DNA of 64,000 bases from Taudactylus pleione. Lineage: Eukaryota; Chordata; Amphibia; Anura; Myobatrachidae. Under the pieces are notes generated by a model. The model saw only the letters and a list, made by a program, of their open reading frames with translations, made no database searches and was not told where the DNA came from. The position numbers and the translations under genes were made by a program. This document shows, in pieces, positions 1-15,000 of the stretch. Numbering within the stretch: the stretch's first letter is position 1; the number at the start of each line of letters is the position of its first letter. The stretch spans positions 620,001 to 684,000 of the forward strand of contig JAUIMM010001418.1 in assembly GCA_031769625.1 (NCBI GenBank), in the 5' to 3' direction.

Positions 1-3000
1 TTACTGTGATCACTGATCCTGTATATGCTGGAATTATGACACACAATACATTATGTATGTCACATATAATGGGTTACTGTGATCACTGGTCCTGTATATG
101 CTGGATACATGACACACAATACACTATGTATGACACATATAATGGGTTACTGTGATCACTGGTCCTGTATATGCTGGAATTATGACACACAATACACTTT
201 GTATGACACATATAATGGGTTACTGTGATCGCTGGTCCTGTATATGCTGGAATTATGACACACAATACACTATATATAACACATATAATGGGTTACTGTG
301 ATCGCTGGTCCTGTATAAGCTGGAATTATGACACACAATACACTATGTATGACACATGTAATGGGTTACTGTGATCGCTGGTCCTGTATATGCTGGATAC
401 ATGACACACAATACACTATGTATGACACATATAATGGGTTACTGTGATCACTGGTCCTGTATATGCTTGAATTATGACACACAATACACTATGTATGTCA
501 CATATAATGGGTTACTGTGATCACTGGTCCTGTATATGCTGGATACAAGACACACAATACACTATGTATGACACATATAATGGGTTACTGTGATCACTGG
601 TCCTGTATATGCTGGAATTATAACACACAATACACTATGTATGACACATATAATGGGTTACTGTGATCACTGGTCCTGTATATGCTGAAATTGAGACACA
701 CAATACACTATGTATGTCACATATAATGGGTTACTGTGATCACTGGTCCTGTATATGCTGGATACAAGACACACAATACACTATGTATGACACATATAAT
801 GAGTTACTGTGATCACTGGTCCTGTATATGCTGGAATTATGACACACAATACACTTTGTATGACACATATAATGGGTTACTGTGATCGCTGGTCCTGTAT
901 ATGCTGGAATTATGACACACAATACACTATATATAACACATATAATGGGTTACTGTGATCGCTGGTCCTGTATAAGCTGGCATTATGACACACAATACAC
1001 TATGTATGACACATATAATGGGTTACTGTGATCGCTGGTCCTGTATATTCTGGAATTATGACACACAATACACTATGTATGACACATATAATGGGTTACT
1101 GTGATCGCTGGTCCTGTTTATGCTGGAATTATGACACACAATACACTATGTATGACATATATAATGGTTACTGTGATCGCTGGTCCTGTATATGCTGGAA
1201 TTATGACACACAATACACTATGTATGACACATATAATGGGTTACTGTGATCGCTGGTCCTGTATTTTCTGGAATTATGACACACAATACACTATGTATGA
1301 CACATATAATGGGTTACTGTGATCACTGGTCCAGTATATGCTGGATTTAAGACACACAATACACTATGTATGACACATATAATGGGTTACTGTGATCACT
1401 GGTCCTGTATATGCTGGAATTGTGACACACAATACACTATGTATGACACATATAATGGGTTACTGTGATCGCTGGTCCTGTATATGCTGGATACATGACA
1501 CACAATACACTATGTATGACACATATAATGGGTTACTGTGATCACTGGTCCTATATATGCTGGAATTATGACACACAATACACTATGTATGTCACATATA
1601 ATGGGTTACTGTGATCACTGGTCCTGTATATGCCGGATACATGACACACAATACACTATGTATGACACATATAATGGGTTACTGTGATCACTGGTCCTGT
1701 ATAAGCTGGAATTATGACACACAATACACTATGTATGACACATATAATGGCTTACTGTGATCACTGGTCCTGTATATGCTGGAATTGAGACACACAATAC
1801 ACTATGTATGTCACATATAATGGGTTACTGTGATCACTGGTCCTGTATATGCTGGATACAAGACACACAATACACTATGTATGACACATATAATGGGTTA
1901 CTGTGATCACTGGTCCTGTATATGCTGGAATTATGACACACAATACACTATGTATGACACATATAATGGGTTACTGTGATCGCTTGTCATGTATAAGCTG
2001 GAATTATGACACACAATACACTATGTATGACACATATAATGGGTTACTGTGATCGCTGGTCCTGTATATTCTGGAATTATGACACACAATACACTATGTA
2101 TGACACATATAATGGGTTACTGTGATCGCTGGTCCTGTATATGCTGGAATTATGACACAATACACTATGTATCACTTATATAATGGTTACTGTGATCGCT
2201 GGTCCTGTATATGCTGGAATTATGACACAATACACTATGTATGACATATATAATGGTTACTGTGATCGCTGGTCCTGTATATGCTGGAATTATGACACAC
2301 AATACACTATGTATGACACATCTAATGGGTTACTGTGATTGCTGGTCCTGTATATGCTGGAATTATGACACAATACACTATGTATGACACATATAATGGG
2401 TTACTGTGATCGCTTGTCCTGTATATTCTGGAATTATGACACACAATACACTATGTATGACACATATAATGGGTTACTGTGATCACTGGTCCTGTATATG
2501 CTGGAATTGTGACACACAATACACTATGTATGACACATATAATGGGTTACTGTGATCGCTGCTCCTGTATATGCTGGATACATGACACACAATACACTAT
2601 GTATGACACATATAATGGGTTACTGTGATCACTGATCCTGTATATGCTGGAATTATGACACACAATACATTATGTATGTCACATATAATGGGTTACTGTG
2701 ATCACTGGTCCTGTATATGCTGGATACATGACACACAATACACTATGTATGACACATATAATGGGTTACTGTGATCACTGGTCCTGTATATGCTGGAATT
2801 ATGACACACAATACACTTTGTATGACACATATAATGGGTTACTGTGATCGCTGGTCCTGTATATGCTGGAATTATGACACACAATACACTATATATAACA
2901 CATATAATGGGTTACTGTGATCGCTGGTCCTGTATAAGCTGGAATTATGACACACAATACACTATGTATGACACATGTAATGGGTTACTGTGATCGCTGG

Positions 3001-6000
3001 TCCTGTATATGCTGGATACATGACACACAATACACTATGTATAACACATATAATGGGTTACTGTGATCACTGGTCCTGTATATGCTGGAATTATGACACA
3101 CAATACACTATGTATGTCACATATAATGGGTTACTGTGATCACTGGTCCTGTATATGCTGGATACAAGACACACAATACACTATGTATGACACATATAAT
3201 GGGTTACTGTGATCACTGGTCCTGTATATGCTGGAATTATGACACACAATACACTATGTATGACACATATAATGGGTTACTGTGATCACTGGTCCTGTAT
3301 ATGCTGAAATTGAGACACACAATACACTATGTATGTCACATATAATGGGTTACTGTGATCACTGGTCCTGTATATGCTGGATACAAGACACACAATACAC
3401 TATGTATGACACATATAATGAGTTACTGTGATCACTGGTCCTGTATATGCTGGAATTATGACACACAATACACTTTGTATGACACATATAATGGGTTACT
3501 GTGATCGCTGGTCCTGTATATGCTGGAATTATGACACACAATACACTATATATAACACATATAATGGGTTACTGTGATCGCTGGTCCTGTATAAGCTGGC
3601 ATTATGACACACAATACACTATGTATGACACATATAATGGGTTACTGTGATCGCTGGTCCTGTATATGCTGGATACATGACACACAATACACTATGTATG
3701 ACACATATAATGGGTTACTGTGATCGCTGGTCCTGTATATGCTGGAATTATGACACAATACACTATGTATCACTTATATAATGGTTACTGTGATCGTTGG
3801 TCCTGTATATGCTGGAATTATGACACAATACACTATGTATGACATATATAATGGTTACTGTGATCGCTGGTCCTGTATATGCTGGAATTATGACACACAA
3901 TACACTATGTATGACACATCTAATGGGTTACTGTGATCGCTGGTCCTGTATATGCTGGAATTATGACACAATACACTATGTATGACACATATAATGGGTT
4001 ACTGTGATCGCTTGTCCTGTATATTCTGGAATTATGACACACAATACACTATGTATGACACATATAATGGGTTACTGTGATCACTGGTCCTGTATATGCT
4101 GGAATTGTGACACACAATACACTATGTATGACACATATAATGGGTTACTGTGATCGCTGCTCCTGTATATGCTGGATACATGACACACAATACACTATGT
4201 ATGACACATATAATGGGTTACTGTGATCACTGATCCTGTATATGCTGGAATTATGACACACAATACATTATGTATGTCACATATAATGGGTTACTGTGAT
4301 CACTGGTCCTGTATATGCTGGATACATGACACACAATACACTATGTATGACACATATAATGGGTTACTGTGATCACTGGTCCTGTATATGCTGGAATTAT
4401 GACACACAATACACTTTGTATGACACATATAATGGGTTACTGTGATCGCTGGTCCTGTATATGCTGGAATTATGACACACAATACACTATATATAACACA
4501 TATAATGGGTTACTGTGATCGCTGGTCCTGTATAAGCTGGAATTCTGACACACAATACACTATGTATGACACATGTAATGGGTTACTGTGATCGCTGGTC
4601 CTGTATATGCTGGATACATGACACACAATACACTATGTATGACACATATAATGGGTTACTGTGATCACTGGTCCTGTATATGCTTGAATTATGACACACA
4701 ATACACTATGTATGTCACATATAATGGGTTACTGTGATCACTGGTCCTGTATATGCTGGATACAAGACACACAATACACTATGTATGACACATATAATGG
4801 GTTACTGTGATCACTGGTCCTGTATATGCTGGAATTATAACACACAATACACTATGTATGACACATATAATGGGTTACTGTGATCACTGGTCCTGTATAT
4901 GCTGAAATTGAGACACACAATACACTATGTATGTCACATATAATGGGTTACTGTGATCACTGGTCCTGTATATGCTGGATACAAGACACACAATACACTA
5001 TGTATGACACATATAATGAGTTACTGTGATCACTGGTCCTGTATATGCTGGAATTATGACACACAATACACTTTGTATGACACATATAATGGGTTACTGT
5101 GATCGCTGGTCCTGTATATGCTGGAATTATGACACACAATACACTATATATAACACATATAATGGGTTACTGTGATCGCTGGTCCTGTATAAGCTGGCAT
5201 TATGACACACAATACACTATGTATGACACATATAATGGGTTACTGTGATCGCTGGTCCTGTATATTCTGGAATTATGACACACAATACACTATGTATGAC
5301 ACATATAATGGGTTACTGTGATCGCTGGTCCTGTTTATGCTGGAATTATGACACACAATACACTATGTATGACATATATAATGGTTACTGTGATCGCTGG
5401 TCCTGTATATGCTGGAATTATGACACACAATACACTATGTATGACACATATAATGGGTTACTGTGATCGCTGGTCCTGTATTTTCTGGAATTATGACACA
5501 CAATACACTATGTATGACACATATAATGGGTTACTGTGATCACTGGTCCAGTATATGCTGGATTTAAGACACACAATACACTATGTATGACACATATAAT
5601 GGGTTACTGTGATCACTGGTCCTGTATATGCTGGAATTGTGACACACAATACACTATGTATGACACATATAATGGGTTACTGTGATCGCTGGTCCTGTAT
5701 ATTCAGGAATTGTGACACACAATACACTATGTATGACACATCTAATGGGTTACTGTGATCGCTGGTCCTGTATATGCTGGATACATGACACACAATACAC
5801 TATGTATGACACATATAATGGGTTACTGTGATCACTGGTCCTGTATATGCTGGAATTATGACACACAATACACTATGTATGTCACATATAATGGGTTACT
5901 GTGATCACTGGTCCTGTATATGCTGGAAACAAGACACACAATACACTATGTATGACACATATAATGGGTTACTGTGATCACTGGTCCTGTATATGGTGGA

Positions 6001-9000
6001 ATTATGACACACAATACACTATGTATGACACATATAATGGGTTACTGTGATCGCTGGTCCTGTATATTCTGGAATTATGACACACAATACACTATGTATG
6101 ACACATATAATGGGTTACTGTGATCGCTGGTCCTGTATATGCTGGAATTATGACACACAATACACTATGTATGACACATATAATGGGTTACTGTGATCGC
6201 TGGTCCTGTATATTCTGGAATTATGACACACAATACACTATGTATGACACATATAATGGGTTACTGTGATCGCTGGTCCTGTATATGCTGGAATTATGAC
6301 ACAATACACTATGTATCACTTATATAATGGTTACTGTGATCGCTGGTCCTGTATATGCTGGAATTATGACACAATACACTATGTATGACATATATAATGG
6401 TTACTGTGATCGCTGGTCCTGTATATGCTGGAATTATGACACACAATACACTATGTATGACACATCTAATGGGTTACTGTGATCGCTGGTCCTGTATATG
6501 CTGGAATTATGACACAATACACTATGTATGACACATATAATGGGTTACTGTGATCGCTTGTCCTGTATATTCTGGAATTATGACACACAATACACTATGT
6601 ATGACACATATAATGGGTTACTGTGATCACTGGTCCTGTATATGCTGGAATTGTGACACACAATACACTATGTATGACACATATAATGGGTTACTGTGAT
6701 CGCTGCTCCTGTATATGCTGGATACATGACACACAATACACTATGTATGACACATATAATGGGTTACTGTGATCACTGGTCCTGTATATGCTGGAATTAT
6801 GACACACAATACATTATGTATGTCACATATAATGGGTTACTGTGATCACTGGTCCTGTATATGCTGGATACATGACACACAATACACTATGTATGACACA
6901 TATAATGGGTTACTGTGATCACTGGTCCTGTATATGCTGGAATTATGACACACAATACACTTTGTATGACACATATAATGGGTTACTGTGATCGCTGGTC
7001 CTGTATATGCTGGAATTATGACACACAATACACTATATATAACACATATAATGGGTTACTGTGATCGCTGGTCCTGTATAAGCTGGAATTATGACACACA
7101 ATACACTATGTATGACACATGTAATGGGTTACTGTGATCGCTGGTCCTGTATATGCTGGATACATGACACACAATACACTATGTATGACACATATAATGG
7201 GTTACTGTGATCACTGGTCCTGTATATGCCGGATACATGACACACAATACACTATGTATGACACATATAATGGGTTACTGTGATCACTGGTCCTGTATAA
7301 GCTGGAATTATGACACACAATACACTATGTATGACACATATAATGGCTTACTGTGATCACTGGTCCTGTATATGCTGGAATTGAGACACACAATACACTA
7401 TGTATGTCACATATAATGGGTTACTGTGATCACTGGTCCTGTATATGCTGGATACAAGACACACAATACACTATGTATGACACATATAATGGGTTACTGT
7501 GATCGCTTGTCCTGTATAAGCTGGAATTATGACACACAATACACTATGTATGACACATATAATGGGTTACTGTGATCGCTGGTCCTGTATATGCTGGAAT
7601 TATGACACACAATACACTATGTATGATACATATAATGGGGAACTGTGATCACTGGTCCTGTATATGCTGGAATTAGGACACACAATACACTATGTATGAC
7701 ACATCTAATGGGTTACTGTGATCGCTGGTCCTGTATATGCTGGAATTATGACACAATACACTATGTATGACACATAATGGGTTACTGTGATCGCTGGTCC
7801 TGTATTTTCTGGAATTATGACACACAATACACTATGTATGACACATATAATGGGTTACTGTGATCACTGGTCCTGTATATGCTGGAATTGTGACACACAA
7901 TACACTATGTATGACACATATAATGGGTTACTGTGATCGCTGGTCCTGTATATGCTGGATATATGACACACAATACACTATGTATGACACATATAATGGG
8001 TTACTGTGATCACTGGTCCTATATATGCTGGAATTATGACACACAATACACTATGTATGTCACATATAATGGTTTACTGTGATCACTGGTCCTTTATATG
8101 CCGTATACATGACACACAATACACTATGTATGACACATATAATGGGTTACTGTGATCACTGGTCCTGTATATGCTGGAATTATGACACACAATACACTAT
8201 GTATGACACATATAATGGGTTACTGTGATCGCTTGTCCTGTATAATCTGAAATTATGACACACAATACACTATGTATGACACATATAATGGGTTAATGTG
8301 ATCGCTGGTCCTGTATATGCTGGAATTATGACACACAATACACTATGTATGACACACATAATGGGTTACTGTGATCGCTTGTCCTGTATAAGCTGGAATT
8401 ATGACACACAATACACTATGTATGACACATATAATGGGTTACTGTGATCGCTGGTCCTGTATATGCTGGAATTATGACACACAATACACTTTGTATGACA
8501 CATATAATGGGTTACTGTGATCGCTGGTCCTGTATATGCTGGAATTATGACACATAATACACTATGTATGACACATATAATGGGTTACTGTGATCGCTGG
8601 TCCTGTATATTCTGGAATTATGACACACAATACACTATGTATGACACATATAATGGGTTACTGTGATCGCTGGTCCTGTATATGCTGGAATTATGACACA
8701 CAATACACTATGTATGACACATCTAATGGGTTACTGTGATCGCTGGTCCTGTATATGCTGGAATTATGACACACAATACACTATGTATGACACATATAAT
8801 GGGTTACTGTGATCGCTGGTCCTGTATATTCTGGAATTATGACACACAATACACTATGTGTGACACATATAATGGCTTACTGTGATCACTGGTCCTGTAT
8901 ATTCAGGAATTGTGACACACAATACACTATGTATGACACATCTAATGGGTTACTGTGATCGCTGGTCCTGTATATGCTGGATACATGACACACAATACAC

Positions 9001-12000
9001 TATGTATGACACATATAATGGGTTACTGTGATCACTGGTCCTGTATATGCTGGAATTATGACACACAATACACTATGTATGTCACATATAATGGGTTACT
9101 GTGATCACTGGTCCTGTATATGCTGGATACAAGACACACAATACACTATGTATGACACATATAATGGGTTACTGTGATCACTGGTCCTGTATATGGTGGA
9201 ATTATGACACACAATACACTATGTATGACACATATAATGGGTTACTGTGATCGCTTGTCCTGTATAAGCTGGAATTATGACACACAATACACTATGTATG
9301 ACACATATAATGGGTTACTGTGATCGCTGGTCCTGTGTATGCTGGAATTATGACACACAATACACTATGTATGACACATATAATGGGTTACTGTGATCGC
9401 TGGTCCTGTATATTCTGGAATTATGACACACAATACACTATGTATGACACATATAATGGGTTACTGTGATCGCTGGTCCTGTATATGCTGGAATTATGAC
9501 ACACAATACACTATGTATGACACATATAATGGGTTACTGTGATCGCTGGTCCTGTATATTCTGGAATTATGACACACAATACACTATGTATGACACATAT
9601 AATGGGTTACTGTGATCGCTGGTCCTGTATATGCTGGAATTATGACACAATACACTATGTATCACTTATATAATGGTTACTGTGATCGTTGGTCCTGTAT
9701 ATGCTGGAATTATGACACAATACACTATGTATGACATATATAATGGTTACTGTGATCGCTGGTCCTGTATATGCTGGAATTATGACACACAATACACTAT
9801 GTATGACACATCTAATGGGTTACTGTGATCGCTGGTCCTGTATATGCTGGAATTATGACACAATACACTATGTATGACACATATAATGGGTTACTGTGAT
9901 CGCTTGTCCTGTATATTCTGGAATTATGACACACAATACACTATGTATGACACATATAATGGGTTACTGTGATCACTGGTCCTGTATATGCTGGAATTGT
10001 GACACACAATACACTATGTATGACACATATAATGGGTTACTGTGATCGCTGCTCCTGTATATGCTGGATACATTACACACAATACACTATGTATGACACA
10101 TATAATGGGTTACTGTGATCACTGATCCTGTATATGCTGGAATTATGACACACAATACATTATGTATGTCACATATAATGGGTTACTGTGATCACTGGTC
10201 CTGTATATGCTGGATACATGACACACAATACACTATGTATGACACATATAATGGGTTACTGTGATCACTGGTCCTGTATATGCTGGAATTATGACACACA
10301 ATACACTTTGTATGACACATATAATGGGTTACTGTGATCGCTGGTCCTGTATATGCTGGAATTATGACACACAATACACTATATATAACACATATAATGG
10401 GTTACTGTGATCGCTGGTCCTGTATAAGCTGGAATTATGACACACAATACACTATGTATGACACATGTAATGGGTTACTGTGATCGCTGGTCCTGTATAT
10501 GCTGGATACATGACACACAATACACTATGTATGACACATATAATGGGTTACTGTGATCACTGGTCCTGTATATGCTTGAATTATGACACACAATACACTA
10601 TGTATGTCACATATAATGGGTTACTGTGATCACTGGTCCTGTATATGCTGGATACAAGACACACAATACACTATGTATGACACATATAATGGGTTACTGT
10701 GATCACTGGTCCTGTATTTGCTGGAATTATAACACACAATACACTATGTATGACACATATAATGGGTTACTGTGATCACTGGTCCTGTATATGCTGAAAT
10801 TGAGACACACAATACACTATGTATGTCACATATAATGGGTTACTGTGATCACTGGTCCTGTATATGCTGGATACAAGACACACAATACACTATGTATGAC
10901 ACATATAATGAGTTACTGTGATCACTGGTCCTGTATATGCTGGAATTATGACACACAATACACTTTGTATGACACATATAATGGGTTACTGTGATCGCTG
11001 GTCCTGTATATGCTGGAATTATGACACACAATACACTATATATAACACATATAATGGGTTACTGTGATCGCTGGTCCTGTATAAGCTGGCATTATGACAC
11101 ACAATACACTATGTATGACACATATAATGGGTTACTGTGATCGCTGGTCCTGTATATTCTGGAATTATGACACACAATACACTATGTATGACACATATAA
11201 TGGGTTACTGTGATCGCTGGTCCTGTTTATGCTGGAATTATGACACACAATACACTATGTATGACATATATAATGGTTACTGTGATCGCTGGTCCTGTAT
11301 ATGCTGGAATTATGACACACAATACACTATGTATGACACATATAATGGGTTACTGTGATCACTGGTCCAGTATATGCTGGATTTAAGACACACAATACAC
11401 TATGTATGACACATATAATGGGTTACTGTGATCACTGGTCCTGTATATGCTGGAATTGTGACACACAATACACTATGTATGACACATATAATGGGTTACT
11501 GTGATCGCTGGTCCTGTATATGCTGGATACATGACACACAATACACTATGTATGACACATATAATGGGTTACTGTGATCACTGGTCCTATATATGCTGGA
11601 ATTATGACACACAATACACTATGTATGTCACATATAATGGGTTACTGTGATCACTGGTCCTGTATATGCCGGATACATGACACACAATACACTATGTATG
11701 ACACATATAATGGGTTACTGTGATCACTGGTCCTGTATAAGCTGGAATTATGACACACAATACACTATGTATGACACATATAATGGCTTACTGTGATCAC
11801 TGGTCCTGTATATGCTGGAATTGAGACACACAATACACTATGTATGTCACATATAATGGGTTACTGTGATCACTGGTCCTGTATATGCTGGATACAAGAC
11901 ACACAATACACTATGTATGACACATATAATGGGTTACTGTGATCACTGGTCCTGTATATGCTGGAATTATGACACACAATACACTATGTATGACACATAT

Positions 12001-15000
12001 AATGGGTTACTGTGATCGCTTGTCATGTATAAGCTGGAATTATGACACACAATACACTATGTATGACACATATAATGGGTTACTGTGATCGCTGGTCCTG
12101 TATATTCTGGAATTATGACACACAATACACTATGTATGACACATATAATGGGTTACTGTGATCGCTGGTCCTGTATATGCTGGAATTATGACACAATACA
12201 CTATGTATCACTTATATAATGGTTACTGTGATCGCTGGTCCTGTATATGCTGGAATTATGACACAATACACTATGTATGACATATATAATGGTTACTGTG
12301 ATCGCTGGTCCTGTATATGCTGGAATTATGACACACAATACACTATGTATGACACATCTAATGGGTTACTGTGATTGCTGGTCCTGTATATGCTGGAATT
12401 ATGACACAATACACTATGTATGACACATATAATGGGTTACTGTGATCGCTTGTCCTGTATATTCTGGAATTATGACACACAATACACTATGTATGACACA
12501 TATAATGGGTTACTGTGATCACTGGTCCTGTATATGCTGGAATTGTGACACACAATACACTATGTATGACACATATAATGGGTTACTGTGATCGCTGCTC
12601 CTGTATATGCTGGATACATGACACACAATACACTATGTATGACACATATAATGGGTTACTGTGATCACTGATCCTGTATATGCTGGAATTATGACACACA
12701 ATACATTATGTATGTCACATATAATGGGTTACTGTGATCACTGGTCCTGTATATGCTGGATACATGACACACAATACACTATGTATGACACATATAATGG
12801 GTTACTGTGATCACTGGTCCTGTATATGCTGGAATTATGACACACAATACACTTTGTATGACACATATAATGGGTTACTGTGATCGCTGGTCCTGTATAT
12901 GCTGGAATTATGACACACAATACACTATATATAACACATATAATGGGTTACTGTGATCGCTGGTCCTGTATAAGCTGGAATTATGACACACAATACACTA
13001 TGTATGACACATGTAATGGGTTACTGTGATCGCTGGTCCTGTATATGCTGGATACATGACACACAATACACTATGTATGACACATATAATGGGTTACTGT
13101 GATCACTGGTCCTGTATATGCTGGAATTATGACACACAATACACTATGTATGTCACATATAATGGGTTACTGTGATCACTGGTCCTGTATATGCTGGATA
13201 CAAGACACACAATACACTATGTATGACACATATAATGGGTTACTGTGATCACTGGTCCTGTATATGCTGGAATTATGACACACAATACACTATGTATGAC
13301 ACATATAATGGGTTACTGTGATCACTGGTCCTGTATATGCTGAAATTGAGACACACAATACACTATGTATGTCACATATAATGGGTTACTGTGATCACTG
13401 GTCCTGTATATGCTGGATACAAGACACACAATACACTATGTATGACACATATAATGAGTTACTGTGATCACTGGTCCTGTATATGCTGGAATTATGACAC
13501 ACAATACACTTTGTATGACACATATAATGGGTTACTGTGATCGCTGGTCCTGTATATGCTGGAATTATGACACACAATACACTATATATAACACATATAA
13601 TGGGTTACTGTGATCGCTGGTCCTGTATAAGCTGGCATTATGACACACAATACACTATGTATGACACATATAATGGGTTACTGTGATCGCTGGTCCTGTA
13701 TATTCTGGAATTATGACACACAATACACTATGTATGACACATATAATGGGTTACTGTGATCGCTGGTCCTGTTTATGCTGGAATTATGACACACAATACA
13801 CTATGTATGACATATATAATGGTTACTGTGATCGCTGGTCCTGTATATGCTGGAATTATGACACACAATACACTATGTATGACACATATAATGGGTTACT
13901 GTGATCGCTGGTCCTGTATTTTCTGGAATTATGACACACAATACACTATGTATGACACATATAATGGGTTACTGTGATCACTGGTCCAGTATATGCTGGA
14001 TTTATGACACACAATACACTATGTATGACACATATAATGGGTTACTGTGATCACTGGTCCTGTATATGCTGGAATTGTGACACACAATACACTATGTATG
14101 ACACATATAATGGGTTACTGTGATCGCTGGTCCTGTATATGCTGGATACATGACACACAATACACTATGTATGACACATATAATGGGTTACTGTGATCAC
14201 TGGTCCTATATATGCTGGAATTATGACACACAATACACTATGTATGTCACATATAATGGGTTACTGTGATCACTGGTCCTGTATATGCCGGATACATGAC
14301 ACACAATACACTATGTATGACACATATAATGGGTTACTGTGATCACTGGTCCTGTATAAGCTGGAATTATGACACACAATACACTATGTATGACACATAT
14401 AATGGCTTACTGTGATCACTGGTCCTGTATATGCTGGAATTGAGACACACAATACACTATGTATGTCACATATAATGGGTTACTGTGATCACTGGTCCTG
14501 TATATGCTGGATACAAGACACACAATACACTATGTATGACACATATAATGGGTTACTGTGATCACTGGTCCTGTATATGCTGGAATTATGACACACAATA
14601 CACTATGTATGACACATATAATGGGTTACTGTGATCGCTTGTCATGTATAAGCTGGAATTATGACACACAATACACTATGTATGACACATATAATGGGTT
14701 ACTGTGATCGCTGGTCCTGTATATGCTGGAATTATGACACACAATACACTATGTATGACACACATAATGGGTTACTGTGATCGCTTGTCCTGTATAAACT
14801 GGAATTATGACACACAATACACTATGTATGACACATATAATGGGTTACTGTGATCGCTGGTCCTGTATATGCTGGAATTAGGACACACAATACACTATGT
14901 ATGACACATCTAATGGGTTACTGTGATCGCTGGTCCTGTATATGCTGGAATTATGACACAATACACTATGTATGACACATAATGGGTTACTGTGATCGCT

